Origin: Methylovirgula sp. 4M-Z18
GTDB taxonomy: Bacteria; Pseudomonadota; Alphaproteobacteria; Rhizobiales; Beijerinckiaceae
Assembly (NCBI RefSeq): GCF_037890675.1
Contig: NZ_CP149574.1
Location: forward strand, 1,364,001 to 1,428,000
Direction: 5' to 3'
DNA length: 64,000 nt
Part shown: in pieces, positions 44,828-54,710 of the stretch
How the letters are laid out: each line of letters begins with the position of its first letter
How positions within the stretch are numbered: position 1 is the first letter of the stretch
Notes under the pieces: generated by a model
What the model saw: only the letters and a program-made list of their open reading frames with translations
Database searches by the model: none
What the model was told of the DNA's origin: nothing
Translations under genes and position numbers: made by a program

Positions 44828-44852
44828 AAGAGCCACGTGAATGGCTCTTTAA
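44828..44852 (+). terminator. Terminator-like hairpin before the M16 pair
   Basis: AAGAGCCA and TGGCTCTT with loop CGTGAA followed by a short T-run, 26 bp before the M16 gene. A second stem (TTTCCTCCG / CGGAGGAAA, around 44738-44763) precedes it. Either could end the upstream transcript. Confidence 0.5.
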
Positions 44853-44877
44853 GGCCGTCAGGGAGTATTTGAGCAGC

Positions 44878-46209
44878 ATGACCTCTTCCGCCTCATCGGC
44901 GCCGCCGCGCAGCCAATCACCGCACGATCAGGCCGGTAAAGGTGCGCCCGCCATTTCGAGCTTCTTCCTTGCCAACGGTATGCAGGTGGTGGTCATTCCC
45001 GATCACCGCGCGCCGGTTGCGACCCATATGGTGTGGTATCGCAACGGTTCGGCGGACGATCCGGCCGGCAAATCCGGCATCGCGCATTTTCTCGAACATC
45101 TGATGTTCAAGGGCACGGCGAAACACCCGATGGGCGAATTCTCCAATGTGGTCGCCGAGCTCGGCGGCCAGGAGAATGCGTTTACCTCCAACGATTACAC
45201 AGCCTATTTCCAGCGCCTGCCGCGCGAGCATTTGAAGACGGCGATGGAATTCGAGGCCGACCGGATGACGGGCTTGGTGCTGACAGACGAAGTGGTGAAC
45301 CCGGAGCGTGACGTCGTGCTCGAGGAACGTCGCATGCGCACGGACAGCGATCCGGGCGCGCAGTTGTCAGAGGCGGTCCAGGCGGCGCTGTTCGTGCATC
45401 ATCCCTACGGCAAGCCGATCATCGGCTGGAATCATGAGATCGAGGGACTAAGCCGCGAGGACGCGCTTGCCTATTACCGCCGGTTCTACACGCCTGAAAA
45501 CGCGATTCTGGTCATCGCCGGAGATGTCGGCGAAGCCGAAGTGCGTGAACTGGCCGAGGACACCTACGGCAGGATCGCGGCGCGCGGCGACGCGCCCAAA
45601 CGCGCTCGTCCGCAGGAGCCGGAGCCGCGCGCGCATCGGCTGGTGACCTTGAATGACGAAAAGGTCGAACAACCCAATCAGCAGCGCATCTATCTCACAC
45701 CTTCCTATGCCACGGCTGCATCCGGTGAGGCGGAGGCCCTGGAGGTGCTGGCGCATCTTCTGGGCGGCGGCCAGACGAGTCGGTTGTACAAGGCGCTGGT
45801 GCTCGATCAGAAGGTGGCCGTCGGAGCGGGGGCCTATTACATGGGCACGGCCCTCGACGCGACGCGCTTCTATCTCTATGCCACGCCGGCCCCCGGCGTG
45901 AGCCTTGCGACGCTCGACAAGGCGATGGACGACGCGCTCGCGGAGGCTGCCGAAACTGGCTTCGATCCCGCCGACATCACGCGCGCCAAGACGCGATTGG
46001 TTGCCGATGCAATCTATGCGCGAGACAATCAGGTCTCATTGGCGCAATGGTACGGTGCATCGCTCACCACCGGCCTGACTATTGACGATGTCCGGCAATG
46101 GACGGATCGGATCGATGCCGTGACGCCGGAGGCCGTACAGACGGCGCTGCAAAAATGGCTGGTAAAGAACCGTGCCGTCACGGGCCATTTGCTGCCGAAG
46201 GCGGCGTGA
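44878..46209 (+). CDS. M16 zinc metalloprotease, catalytic subunit
   Basis: A 443-residue pitrilysin-family protease. The active-site HxxEH is HFLEH in GIAHFLEHLMFKGT (about residue 70), followed by the third ligand Glu about 75 residues later (DEVVNPERDVVLEE). Starts at the ATG (44878); a TTG at 44869 is possible. No clear signal peptide is seen in the chosen form. It forms a pair with the next gene, which lacks the zinc site; the two presumably make a heterodimer. Confidence 0.92.
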   Translation: MTSSASSAPPRSQSPHDQAGKGAPAISSFFLANGMQVVVIPDHRAPVATHMVWYRNGSADDPAGKSGIAHFLEHLMFKGTAKHPMGEFSNVVAELGGQENAFTSNDYTAYFQRLPREHLKTAMEFEADRMTGLVLTDEVVNPERDVVLEERRMRTDSDPGAQLSEAVQAALFVHHPYGKPIIGWNHEIEGLSREDALAYYRRFYTPENAILVIAGDVGEAEVRELAEDTYGRIAARGDAPKRARPQEPEPRAHRLVTLNDEKVEQPNQQRIYLTPSYATAASGEAEALEVLAHLLGGGQTSRLYKALVLDQKVAVGAGAYYMGTALDATRFYLYATPAPGVSLATLDKAMDDALAEAAETGFDPADITRAKTRLVADAIYARDNQVSLAQWYGASLTTGLTIDDVRQWTDRIDAVTPEAVQTALQKWLVKNRAVTGHLLPKAA

Positions 46210-46218
46210 AGTCATTGA

Positions 46219-46248
46219 CCCCTTCTCCCGCCGTGCGGAAGAAGGACG
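46219..46248. repeat. Degenerate palindromic repeat between M16 genes
   Basis: CCCCTTCTCCCGCCGTGCGGAAGAAGG, a mutated single head element of the same family as the composite repeats. It lies in the 68-bp gap between the two protease genes. Confidence 0.5.
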
Positions 46249-46277
46249 CAAATCAAAAACAATTTTAGGACTCTGCC

Positions 46278-47558
46278 ATGTCGACCGTCACCCAATCCCT
46301 CGTCCGCTCGCGCGCCGAAACCGTGCAGATCGTGCGCTCGCCCGGCGGCATCGAGGCGTGGCTCGTGGAAGATTATGCCGTGCCGCTCGTCTCCCTCGAA
46401 TTCGCCAGCAAGGGCGGGAGCAATCAGGACCCCGAAGGCAAAGCCGGCGCAGCAACGCTGACCGCCGGTCTGCTCGATGAAGGCGCGGGAGATCTCGATG
46501 CCGAAGCTTTCCAGCGCGCGCTCGACGACAAGGCGATCGAATTGTCCTTTGCCGCCGAACGAGATGTGGTGACGGGCCGGCTGCGCACGATGGTGCGCAA
46601 TGTCGATGCGGCCTTCGAGATGTTGCGCCTTGCACTGCACGCGCCGCGCTTCGACGAGGCGGCCGTGGCGCGCGTGAAATCGCAGATGCAAGCCGGCATT
46701 CGTCGCGAGACCAACGATCCCGATGCCAATGCTGCAAAGGCGTTTCGCCAGGCGGCTTTTCCCGATCATCCGTACGGGCTGCCGCAGCGCGGCACGCTTG
46801 CAAGCGTTGAGGCGCTCACGCGGGACGATATCGTTGCGCTGCATAAGATTCTGTTCGCGCGCAAGGATTTGAAGATCGCCGTGGTCGGCGCGATCAATGC
46901 GCGGGATTTGAGCGCGCTTCTCGACCGCGTGTTCGCGCCGCTGCCGGCCGAGGCGCATCACCGCGTCCTTGCGCCGATCACGCTGCAGGGTCAGGGCACG
47001 CGGCAGCTTGTCGATCTCGACATTCCGCAAGCCACAATCCGTTTCGGTCTGCCGGGCATTGCGCGCCACGATCCCGATTATATTGCCGCAACCGTCGTCA
47101 ATCATATTCTTGGTGGCGGCGTGTTTTCGGCTCGGCTGTTCAAGGAAGTGCGCGAAAAGCGCGGCCTTGCCTATTCGGTCCATTCCTCGCTGATGACGCA
47201 GGATTATACCGCCGCCCTCATGGGCGGCACATCGACGAAGAATGAGCGGGCTCTTGAATCGCTTTCCGTCATCGAGGAGGAAATCGCGAAGCTGGCCGCG
47301 GACGGGCCGGAGGCCGACGAATTGGAAAAGGCGCAGAAATTTCTCATCGGGTCCTATCCGCTGCGCTTCGACACGTCGACGAAAATCGCCGGCGCGCTGG
47401 TCCATATCATGCGCGATGGGTTCACCCCCGATTGGCTCGATGCACGCAATGTCGAAATCGGCCGCGTCACGTTGGCGGATGCAAAGCGTGTTGCCGAGCG
47501 CCTGTTCGGCAATCAGAAACTGCTCGTCGCCATTGCTGGCCGGCCAAGCGGCGTTTAG
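46278..47558 (+). CDS. M16-family protein, non-catalytic partner
   Basis: A 426-residue M16 homolog without the HxxEH motif: the matching region reads AATLTAGLLDEGAGD. It retains the R/Y pair region typical of the regulatory subunit (KEVREKRGLAYSVHS). Such inactive partners pair with the adjacent active subunit. The next gene, mutL, begins 3 bp downstream. Confidence 0.9.
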   Translation: MSTVTQSLVRSRAETVQIVRSPGGIEAWLVEDYAVPLVSLEFASKGGSNQDPEGKAGAATLTAGLLDEGAGDLDAEAFQRALDDKAIELSFAAERDVVTGRLRTMVRNVDAAFEMLRLALHAPRFDEAAVARVKSQMQAGIRRETNDPDANAAKAFRQAAFPDHPYGLPQRGTLASVEALTRDDIVALHKILFARKDLKIAVVGAINARDLSALLDRVFAPLPAEAHHRVLAPITLQGQGTRQLVDLDIPQATIRFGLPGIARHDPDYIAATVVNHILGGGVFSARLFKEVREKRGLAYSVHSSLMTQDYTAALMGGTSTKNERALESLSVIEEEIAKLAADGPEADELEKAQKFLIGSYPLRFDTSTKIAGALVHIMRDGFTPDWLDARNVEIGRVTLADAKRVAERLFGNQKLLVAIAGRPSGV

Positions 47559-47561
47559 ACC

Positions 47562-49379
47562 ATGCCGGTCCGCCGCCTCGATCCGATCCTGGTCGACCGA
47601 ATCGCGGCGGGCGAAGTAGTCGAACGCCCCGCGTCGGCCGTCAAGGAACTCGTCGAGAATGCGCTCGACGCGGGCGCGACGCGCATCGATGTGGTGGTGG
47701 AAGGCGGCGGCGCGAAGCTCATTCGCGTCATCGACGATGGGATCGGCATGAGCGCCGCGGATCTCGACCTTGCGGTCGAACGCCATGCGACCTCGAAACT
47801 GCCCGACGCCGATCTGACCAATATCGCGACTTTGGGCTTTCGTGGCGAGGCGCTGCCGAGCATCGGCTCGGTGGCACGGCTCGAGATTCACACGCGCGCG
47901 CACGGCGACACCGAGGGTCATCGCATCCTCGTCGATTGCGGCGTCAAACATGCGGTGGCGCCCGCGAGCCACACGCGCGGCACGCGCCTAGAAGTGCGCG
48001 AGCTTTTTGCCGCAACCCCGGCGCGGCTTAAATTCCTGAAAACCGAACGCGCCGAAGCGCAAGCGGTCGCGGATGTGGTGAAGCGTCTCGCCATGGCCCA
48101 TCCTGACGTGCGCTTTTCGCTGCAGGGCGATCATCTTTCCGGGTTCGATTATGCCGCGTGCGGCAATAACGAAGCGGGGTTGCTGCAACGCCTCACCCAA
48201 GTTCTGGGGCGCGATTTTCATGACAATGCGCTGTGGCTCGACGCGGTGCGCGAAAATCTCGATTTGAGCGGCTATATCGGCCTGCCGACCTGGAACCGGG
48301 CTAATGCGCAGGCGCAATATCTCTTCGTCAACGGCCGCTCGGTGCGCGACAAATTGCTCAACGGTGTGGTCCGCGCGGCCTATGCCGATTATCTGAGCCA
48401 CGACCGGCATCCGGTTGTCGTGCTGTTCCTGCGCTGCGATCCCCATTGGGTCGATGTCAACGTGCATCCGGCGAAAGCCGAGGTGCGTTTCCGCGACCCT
48501 GGCCTCGTGCGCGGTCTGCTTGTCGGTGCGATCAAGCAGACGCTTGGCGCGGCATTGCATCGTGTCGCGACGACCGGGGGCGCGAAAACGCTCGATACGC
48601 TCGCGCGGCGCAATGCCGGCGCCTTCGCGCATGCGCCGAAGAATCAGAATTGGGATTGGCGCGCCTCGCCCGCTGCACCGAGCCATGTTTCCGCTGCGCC
48701 GCAGGGATTTTCCGAACCGGTGCAAGCGGCCTTCATCGACGACATCGCCCCCCACGCCGATGTGCGCGCCCATGCGGCACCCCCTGAGCCAAGCGCGGTC
48801 GAAGCGCCGCTCGGCGCGGCGCGGGCGCAATTGCACGAGACCTATATCGTCACGCAGACGAGCGACGGCATTGTCATCGTCGATCAGCACGCGGCGCACG
48901 AGCGGCTCGTTTATGAGCGTATGAAGCGCCAGCGGGCGGCCCATGGCATCGAGCGGCAGGCTTTGCTCATTCCGGAGATTGTCGAACTCGATGCCGACGA
49001 CGTCGACCGGCTCGTCGAAAACGCGCCTTCGCTCGAAGATCTCGGTCTCGCGCTCGACAGTTTCGGTCCCGGTGCGGTGGCGGTGCGCGAAGTGCCGAGC
49101 GTCTTGCGCGCCGGCAACATCCGCCAATTGGTGCGCGATGTCGCGCAGACGCTGCAGGAGGATGCGAGCCTCGCGCTGGAGCGGCGGCTCGATCACGTGC
49201 TCGCCACCATGGCCTGCCACAATTCCGTGCGGGCCGGCCGCCGCCTGCGGCCGGAAGAGATGAACGCGCTGCTGCGTGAAATGGAGGCAACGCCCGGCTC
49301 CGGCCAATGCAACCACGGCCGACCCACTTATGTGGAGTTGAAACTGAGCGACATCGAGCGGCTATTCGGGCGAAAGTAA
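47562..49379 (+). CDS. mutL: DNA mismatch repair protein MutL
   Basis: A 605-residue MutL. The GHKL ATPase motifs are present: [27 protein letters not shown]. The C-terminal domain has [12 protein letters not shown], the DQHA(X)2E(X)4E endonuclease motif, and [12 protein letters not shown], so this is the nicking type of MutL used where no MutH exists. It is 3 bp after the M16 partner gene, one operon. Confidence 0.95.
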   Translation: MPVRRLDPILVDRIAAGEVVERPASAVKELVENALDAGATRIDVVVEGGGAKLIRVIDDGIGMSAADLDLAVERHATSKLPDADLTNIATLGFRGEALPSIGSVARLEIHTRAHGDTEGHRILVDCGVKHAVAPASHTRGTRLEVRELFAATPARLKFLKTERAEAQAVADVVKRLAMAHPDVRFSLQGDHLSGFDYAACGNNEAGLLQRLTQVLGRDFHDNALWLDAVRENLDLSGYIGLPTWNRANAQAQYLFVNGRSVRDKLLNGVVRAAYADYLSHDRHPVVVLFLRCDPHWVDVNVHPAKAEVRFRDPGLVRGLLVGAIKQTLGAALHRVATTGGAKTLDTLARRNAGAFAHAPKNQNWDWRASPAAPSHVSAAPQGFSEPVQAAFIDDIAPHADVRAHAAPPEPSAVEAPLGAARAQLHETYIVTQTSDGIVIVDQHAAHERLVYERMKRQRAAHGIERQALLIPEIVELDADDVDRLVENAPSLEDLGLALDSFGPGAVAVREVPSVLRAGNIRQLVRDVAQTLQEDASLALERRLDHVLATMACHNSVRAGRRLRPEEMNALLREMEATPGSGQCNHGRPTYVELKLSDIERLFGRK

Positions 49380-49474
49380 GGAGTGGAAGGCCACGGTCCG
49401 TTCCGCGTTTCATCACTCTGTCATGCCGCGGCGCTAGCCCCTCTCGGTCGTTTATTTCGATCGAGGAGGCATGA

Positions 49475-50992
49475 ATGCGTAAATTTATGGCCAGTCTTTT
49501 GCTCGGCACGTCGCTGGCGTGTGCTGCGGCTCCGGCGAATGCCAAGCCCTATGAACATGTGTTGCTGATTTCGGTCGACGGCCTGCATGCCGTGGATTTG
49601 GCCAATTACGTTGCCGCCCATCCGCAAGGCACGATGGCGGCTCTTCAGAAGACAGGTGTGTTCTACCCGAACGCCCTCACCACCAATCCGTCCGATTCCT
49701 TCCCCGGTTTCGTCGCGCAGGTGACCGGCGGCACGCCCGCTGTGACCGGCGTCTACTATGACGACTCGTTCGATCGCAGCTATTTCGCCGCGGATTCGAA
49801 ATGTCAGGGCAATCCCGGCACTGAAGTTGATTTCGCCGAAAGCATCGACGTCGACGATACGCGCCTCGACGGCGGCGGCACACCTGGCAAGCCGATGACC
49901 CAGATCGATCCGGCCAAGCTGCCGCGCGTGCTGGTGAACGGCGAATGCAAGCCGGTGTTTCCGCATGAGTTCGTCCGCGTAAACAATGTGTTCGAGATCG
50001 TGCACGGCCACGGCGGGCGCACCGCCTGGAGCGACAAGCATCCGGCGTATGAATGGGTCGGCGGCCCGTCCGGCAAGGGGCTCGATGATTTTTATGCGCT
50101 GGAACAGGATTCGCTCATTCCCGGCACCAAAGTGAAAACCACCGGCAGCTTCAAGGCCGAGCGTGAGTTTGACGAGGCGCGCGTGAAGGCAGTGATCAAT
50201 GAAATGAAGGGCTTCGACTCGACGGGCGCAGATAAGCAGCCGGTGCCGGCGCTGTTCGGCCTGAATTTCCAGGCAGTGAGCGTCGGGCAGAAATTGCCGA
50301 AAGCCGGGCCTGGCGACGATGCCGGCTTGATCGGCGGTTACGCAGATGCAGATGGCACGCCGAACAATGGGCTTGGCGTGCAGCTCGATTATGTCGATCA
50401 TGCTTTGGGCGAATTGGTCGGCGCCTTGCGCGACAATAAGCTTGAAGATTCGACACTCATCGTCGTTGCGTCGAAACATGGCCAATCGCCGATCGATGCG
50501 TCGAAATTCCAGCCGACCGACGAGGATCCCTACACCAAAATTCCGGGCTATGCGTTCCATATCGCCGACGATGCCTCGTTGATCTGGCTGAAGCCGGAAG
50601 AGCGGGCAAAATCGCTGACCGCCGCGGCCGATTACCTGAAGGATCAAGGCAAGGCGCTCGGCATTGGCCAATTGCTGACCAGCAATCAGGTGGCGCTTGC
50701 CTATCAGGATCCCGCCAGCGATACGCGCGCACCCGATTTCATCGTGACGGTCAATCCCGGCGTCGTCTATACGGGGGGCAAGAAAATCGCCGAGCACGGC
50801 GGCAGCAATGCCAATGACCGCAACGTGGCGCTGCTCTTGAGCAATCCGTCGATCCAGCCGCGCACGATCACGGCGCTGGTGCAGACGACGCAAGTGGCGC
50901 CGACGATTCTGCAGGCTCTGGGCTATGACCCGAAGGAATTGCAGGCGGTGCAGAAGGAAGCGACACAGGCATTGCCGGGGGCGCCGTTCTGA
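49475..50992 (+). CDS. Secreted type I phosphodiesterase / alkaline phosphatase-superfamily protein
   Basis: A 505-residue exported enzyme with a signal peptide (MRKFMASLLLGTSLA, cleavage near ANA, about residue 24). It belongs to the alkaline phosphatase superfamily: the first metal site is ISVDGLHAVD; the nucleophile region is TTNPSDSFPGF with Ser in the place of the usual Thr/Ser; and later ligands are in LGVQLDYVDHALG, VASKHGQSPID and AEHGGSNANDRN. It probably hydrolyses phosphodiesters or nucleotides in the periplasm. A composite repeat follows it. Confidence 0.85.
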   Translation: MRKFMASLLLGTSLACAAAPANAKPYEHVLLISVDGLHAVDLANYVAAHPQGTMAALQKTGVFYPNALTTNPSDSFPGFVAQVTGGTPAVTGVYYDDSFDRSYFAADSKCQGNPGTEVDFAESIDVDDTRLDGGGTPGKPMTQIDPAKLPRVLVNGECKPVFPHEFVRVNNVFEIVHGHGGRTAWSDKHPAYEWVGGPSGKGLDDFYALEQDSLIPGTKVKTTGSFKAEREFDEARVKAVINEMKGFDSTGADKQPVPALFGLNFQAVSVGQKLPKAGPGDDAGLIGGYADADGTPNNGLGVQLDYVDHALGELVGALRDNKLEDSTLIVVASKHGQSPIDASKFQPTDEDPYTKIPGYAFHIADDASLIWLKPEERAKSLTAAADYLKDQGKALGIGQLLTSNQVALAYQDPASDTRAPDFIVTVNPGVVYTGGKKIAEHGGSNANDRNVALLLSNPSIQPRTITALVQTTQVAPTILQALGYDPKELQAVQKEATQALPGAPF

Positions 50993-51006
50993 TACAGCGG
51001 CAGTAT

Positions 51007-51173
51007 CCCTTCTCCCCGCGTGCGGGGAGAAGGTGGCATGCGAAGCATGACGGATGAGGGGCACACGGATGCCTCGTCATTGTCCCGCAGCGTCAGGCAC
51101 AAATCTCGCAAGGCTGCGGCAGCCCCTCATCCGCCCCTGTGGGGCACCTTCTCCCCGTAAACGGGGAGAAGGG
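51007..51173. repeat. Composite palindromic repeat, copy 3
   Basis: Elements at 51007-51066 and, inverted, 51122-51173, separated by about 55 bp; same layout and size as copy 1. It lies between convergent genes, where the two long hairpins could end transcription from both sides. The spacer shares TCATTG and TCTCGC with copy 1. Confidence 0.85.
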
Positions 51174-51184
51174 CTTAAAGCGAC

Positions 51185-52219
51185 TTACTTGGTAAAGCCC
51201 AATTCCTTATTGGCCTTGATGACGTAGTCGTTGGTGTAGGTCTTGGCAAGATCGACCTCGCCCTTGATCTTGCCGGCCTTGGTGAGCACGTCGAGCACGG
51301 TCTTGGGGCCGTCCTCCGGCATCATGCCGTCGGGCAGGAACTGGTCCTTGTCCTTGGTCAGCGCGTCGATGTAATCCTGCTTGGTGATGAGCTGGTTGCT
51401 GACGAAGTCCTTCGGCATGTTGTCGGCAATGTCGGCGGCGCTGTGGGTCGCGATCCAGTGCATCGTCTCGACCATGGCGGTGACTACCCGCTGGGTCTCT
51501 TCGGGATGCTTTTCCACCCAATCGGCGCGCACGATGATCGAGGCGGTCGGCCAGGTGCCGCCGAGCCATTTCTTCGTGCCCTCGGTGGTCGCAAGGTCAA
51601 AGGCCGAATAGCCGATGCCCTTCTTCTCGATCGCCGTCACGGTCGGCTGCGTGGTCATGCCGCAGACGATCTGGCCGTGCTGCAGGCCGGCGATCAGCGT
51701 CGCCCCGGCGCCGACCCCGAGCCGGCTGAACTGGTCCGAGGTCACGTCGCTGCGCGCGGCGAGATAGAGGGTCAGCGCGTCGGTGCCCGAGCCGATGTCG
51801 GTCACGCCCACCGTCTTGCCCTTCCAATCCGCCGGCGTCTTGACGTTCGAATCCTTGGCGCACATTTCCCGCTCGCCCGGCGCGCCCGACAATTGGATGA
51901 TGTCGACGACCTTCTTGCCCTTCAGCTGGAAGTCGATCGTGTGATTGTACCAGGCGCCGGCCATGTCGACCTGGCCCGAGATCATCGCGTCTTCCGCGCC
52001 GACCGCGTCGTTCTCCGTCGACAGTTCCATCTCGATGCCGTGCTTCTTGAAGAAGCCGAGGTTCTGCGCCAGCTGATAGGGCAGATAGATCTGCTTATCG
52101 ATGCCGCCGACCATCATCGACACTTTGAGGTCCGCGGCCTGCGCCGCGCCCATCAGGCCGGTGCCAAGCGCGGCCACGGCCGCGGCGCCGAACAGCCAAT
52201 TGCGAAAATCCTGTTTCAT
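51185..52219 (-). CDS. ABC transporter periplasmic substrate-binding protein (NMT1/SsuA-like)
   Basis: A 344-residue binding protein with a signal peptide (FGAAAVAALGTGLMGAAQAA, cleavage near residue 28). The NMT1/SsuA-type fold is suggested by DLKVSMMVGGIDKQIYLPYQLAQNLGFFKKHGIEMEL and by GSGTDALTLYLAARS. It likely binds a small sulfonate, taurine, nitrate or similar ligand, or a thiamine precursor; the ligand cannot be told. It is the first gene of a leftward importer operon? In fact it is the most distal on that strand: ATPase, permease, then this gene. Confidence 0.88.
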   Translation of the reverse strand: MKQDFRNWLFGAAAVAALGTGLMGAAQAADLKVSMMVGGIDKQIYLPYQLAQNLGFFKKHGIEMELSTENDAVGAEDAMISGQVDMAGAWYNHTIDFQLKGKKVVDIIQLSGAPGEREMCAKDSNVKTPADWKGKTVGVTDIGSGTDALTLYLAARSDVTSDQFSRLGVGAGATLIAGLQHGQIVCGMTTQPTVTAIEKKGIGYSAFDLATTEGTKKWLGGTWPTASIIVRADWVEKHPEETQRVVTAMVETMHWIATHSAADIADNMPKDFVSNQLITKQDYIDALTKDKDQFLPDGMMPEDGPKTVLDVLTKAGKIKGEVDLAKTYTNDYVIKANKELGFTK

Positions 52220-52297
52220 CTTTCTCGTTCCTCCACATTGAACCTGAGCCGCGGCGGCTTCTTGGATGCCGCGGCGGGATAAAAACTCTTCTGCCTC

Positions 52298-53140
52298 TCA
52301 AGCGTCCTGCGCGGCGTTCGAGGATTTCGGCTTCTGCCAGGCCAGCAGCCGCTTCTCGACCCGCGCCATGATCGCCTCGACGCTCAGCACGATGGCGCCG
52401 ATCACGAACATGCAGCCATAGACGCCCGGCGAGTCGAAATTGTTCTGCGAGAACTTGATCAGCAGTCCGAGGCCATGCTGCGCCCCCAGGATCTCGCCGA
52501 CGATGGCGCCGACGATGGCAAGGCCGAGCGCCACATGCAGGCTGGCGATGATCCAGGTCAGCGCCGACGGCAGCACGACATTGCGCACCACATCGAGCCG
52601 CGAGCCGCCCAGGATGCGGATGTTGTTGACGAGGTTCGGATCGACGCTGCGCGCCCCCTGGAAGGCGTTGAAGAACACCACGAAGAACACCAGCACCGCC
52701 GCCAGCAGCGCCTTGGCCGGCAGGCCGAGACCGAGCCACATGACGAAGATCGAGCCGAGCACGATGCGCGGCACCGCGTTGAAGAATTTGATGTAAGGGT
52801 TGAACACGTCGGCGAGATAGTCGATCTGGCCGAGCAGAATGCCGAAGAACACCCCGCCGACGACCCCGAGCACGAAGCCGACCGCCGCCTCCCACAAAGT
52901 CACCAGCACCTGATACCAGAACGAGCCGAGCGCCGTGCCGTTGATGAGCCAATCGACGAGGCGCACCACGACGCTGCTCGGCGAGGCGGAAATGAACGGA
53001 TCGATCACTTCGAAATAAGAGAGGATCTGCCAGGTCGCCATCCAGAGCACGAACACGGCCACCTGGCCGATCAGCACCTTCTGGCGCCGGCTTTGCGCCG
53101 GGCTTTTCGCGGCGGGTGCGGATGAGGTGATCTCGCTCAT
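52298..53140 (-). CDS. ABC transporter permease (SsuC/TauC-like)
   Basis: A 280-residue inner-membrane permease from the ATG at 53140, with about six membrane helices (first at VAVFVLWMATWQILSYF). The EAA loop is visible in ARSVDPNLVNNIRILGGSRLDVVRNVVLP. Start and stop of the two upstream genes overlap by 4 bp (ATGA). It carries the substrate delivered by the following binding protein. An additional 230 codons of open frame upstream of 53140 are antisense noise. Confidence 0.92.
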   Translation of the reverse strand: MSEITSSAPAAKSPAQSRRQKVLIGQVAVFVLWMATWQILSYFEVIDPFISASPSSVVVRLVDWLINGTALGSFWYQVLVTLWEAAVGFVLGVVGGVFFGILLGQIDYLADVFNPYIKFFNAVPRIVLGSIFVMWLGLGLPAKALLAAVLVFFVVFFNAFQGARSVDPNLVNNIRILGGSRLDVVRNVVLPSALTWIIASLHVALGLAIVGAIVGEILGAQHGLGLLIKFSQNNFDSPGVYGCMFVIGAIVLSVEAIMARVEKRLLAWQKPKSSNAAQDA

Positions 53141-53979
53141 GGCTTTGCCTTCCCTGCGGCGGCGGGAGCCGATTGGCGGGCATAGGTGCGCTGCACCTCG
53201 TCGCGCAAGGCCTCCCAGATCTGATGGTGCAATTCGAGAAAGCGCGGCGTGAACCGGATTTCCTGCAGCGGGCCGCGCGGGCGCGGCAGATCGATGTCGA
53301 ACACCGCCTTGACCGTGCCGGGACCGGCGGTGATCACCACCACCTTGTCGGCAAGGCCGATCGCTTCCTCGAGGTCGTGGGTGACGAACAGCACGGACGG
53401 CCGGGTCTTTTCCCACAGCGACAATAATTCGTTCGACATGATGGCGCGGGTCTGCACGTCGAGCGCCGAGAAGGGCTCGTCCATCAGCAGCATCGTGGGC
53501 TTGTTGATGAGCGCCGCGGCGAGGCTCGCGCGCTTGCGCATGCCGCCCGAGAGCTGGTGCGGATAATGGTTCTCGAAGCCGGCGAGGCCGACGGTGCGCA
53601 TCCAATCGCGCGCCATGGCGAGCGCGTCCTTGAGCGGCACTTTGTTGAAGATCGGCCCGAGGGCGACATTGGCGACAACCGAGCGCCAGGGCAGCAGCGC
53701 GTCCTGCTGGAACATGAAGCTCGTGCCCTTGGTGATGCCGTTGACCGGCTGGCCGGAGACGCTGACGCGCCCCTCGCTCGGGCGCTCGAGCCCGGCCGCC
53801 ATGGTTAAGGTGGTCGACTTGCCGCAACCGGTGGGCCCGACGATGGCGCAGAATTGGCCCGGCTGGATCTCGAGGGTCACATCGCGCAAGGCGGTCATGG
53901 TCTCGCCCACCGGCGACACGAACCTTTTGCTCACCCCCTCAAACGTCACCCCACCAAGCGCAGGCGCTCCCTCTGCCAT
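53137..53979 (-). CDS. ABC transporter ATP-binding protein (SsuB/TauB-like)
   Basis: A 280-residue ATPase. Walker A is GPTGCGKST, the signature is LSGGMRKRASLA, Walker B is MLLMDEPFSALD, and the switch His is in VTHDLEEA. Sequence type matches the nitrate/sulfonate/taurine importers. It leads the three-gene leftward operon; the base composition is slightly richer in GC than the flanks. Confidence 0.93.
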   Translation of the reverse strand: MAEGAPALGGVTFEGVSKRFVSPVGETMTALRDVTLEIQPGQFCAIVGPTGCGKSTTLTMAAGLERPSEGRVSVSGQPVNGITKGTSFMFQQDALLPWRSVVANVALGPIFNKVPLKDALAMARDWMRTVGLAGFENHYPHQLSGGMRKRASLAAALINKPTMLLMDEPFSALDVQTRAIMSNELLSLWEKTRPSVLFVTHDLEEAIGLADKVVVITAGPGTVKAVFDIDLPRPRGPLQEIRFTPRFLELHHQIWEALRDEVQRTYARQSAPAAAGKAKP

Positions 53980-54115
53980 CGGCTTCTCCTCCCTCTGTCG
54001 ATTGCACGCCCACTACGGTTTGCGCGCCCCATCTTCGTGGGATGGTCAACACCTTCAAACCTCGCTGGTACGGTGTCAAGCATTTCGGCGCGGGAATTTC
54101 ACCCTTCGCAAGGCG

Positions 54116-54679
54116 TCATCTGGTGGGCAAATGACGTACGAGAATCAACTGGCTATCGCCATAGTCGCGGCGCTCCAGTTCTGCATAGCCGCCTGGGAGT
54201 TCTGCCATCTCGCCCTTCGCTTCCTCGATGATTGCGAGCGCCTCGTCGTGCAGCCATTCGCCGTCGCGCAGCGCGATCAGAGCGCGTTCGCCGAGGCCCT
54301 TGCCGTAGGGTGGATCGAGGAAGGCGAGATCGAAGCGCTCGCCGGGCGGCGCCTCGCCGAGTTTGGTTGCGTCGCGGCGGAAGATGCGCGAGACGCCGCC
54401 GAGGCCGAGCATCTCGACGTGGCCGCGAATGAGCGAACGGGCTTCGGCGCCGTCATCGACAAAAAGCGCGAAGCTGGCGCCACGCGAGAGCGCCTCGATC
54501 CCGAGCGCCCCGGTGCCGGCGAAAAGATCGATGACGCGCGCGTCCCGCACGCAATCGTCATAGGAATGGGCGAGAATGTTGAAGATCGTCTCGCGCAGCC
54601 GGTCGGAGGTCGGGCGCAGGCCCGGACCCGATGGACCTTTCAACACGCGGCCTTTGAACGCGCCGCCGACAATGCGCAT
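54116..54679 (-). CDS. rsmD: 16S rRNA (guanine966-N2)-methyltransferase RsmD
   Basis: A 187-residue SAM-dependent methyltransferase that modifies G966 of 16S rRNA. It begins MRIVGGAFKGRVL (family start), has the SAM-binding DLFAGTGALGIEALSRGA and the catalytic DPPYGKG. It is downstream of the RluB-type gene on the same strand, with 31 bp between them, a common arrangement in Rhizobiales. Confidence 0.95.
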   Translation of the reverse strand: MRIVGGAFKGRVLKGPSGPGLRPTSDRLRETIFNILAHSYDDCVRDARVIDLFAGTGALGIEALSRGASFALFVDDGAEARSLIRGHVEMLGLGGVSRIFRRDATKLGEAPPGERFDLAFLDPPYGKGLGERALIALRDGEWLHDEALAIIEEAKGEMAELPGGYAELERRDYGDSQLILVRHLPTR

Positions 54680-54710
54680 GTTTTAAGGACTCCGGGAGAA
54701 GGGACGCGGG

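Noticed and set aside
46212-47972. Long open frame antisense to the second M16 gene and mutL
   Set aside because: It spans two real genes and has no recognisable domain.
49421-51064. Long open frame antisense to the phosphodiesterase gene, extending into the composite repeat
   Set aside because: Composition typical of a shadow frame and part of it would translate a palindromic repeat.
52298-53827. Permease with a 230-residue N-terminal extension
   Set aside because: The extension is antisense-type noise within the ATPase gene; the ATG at 53140 gives a normal permease and overlaps the ATPase stop.
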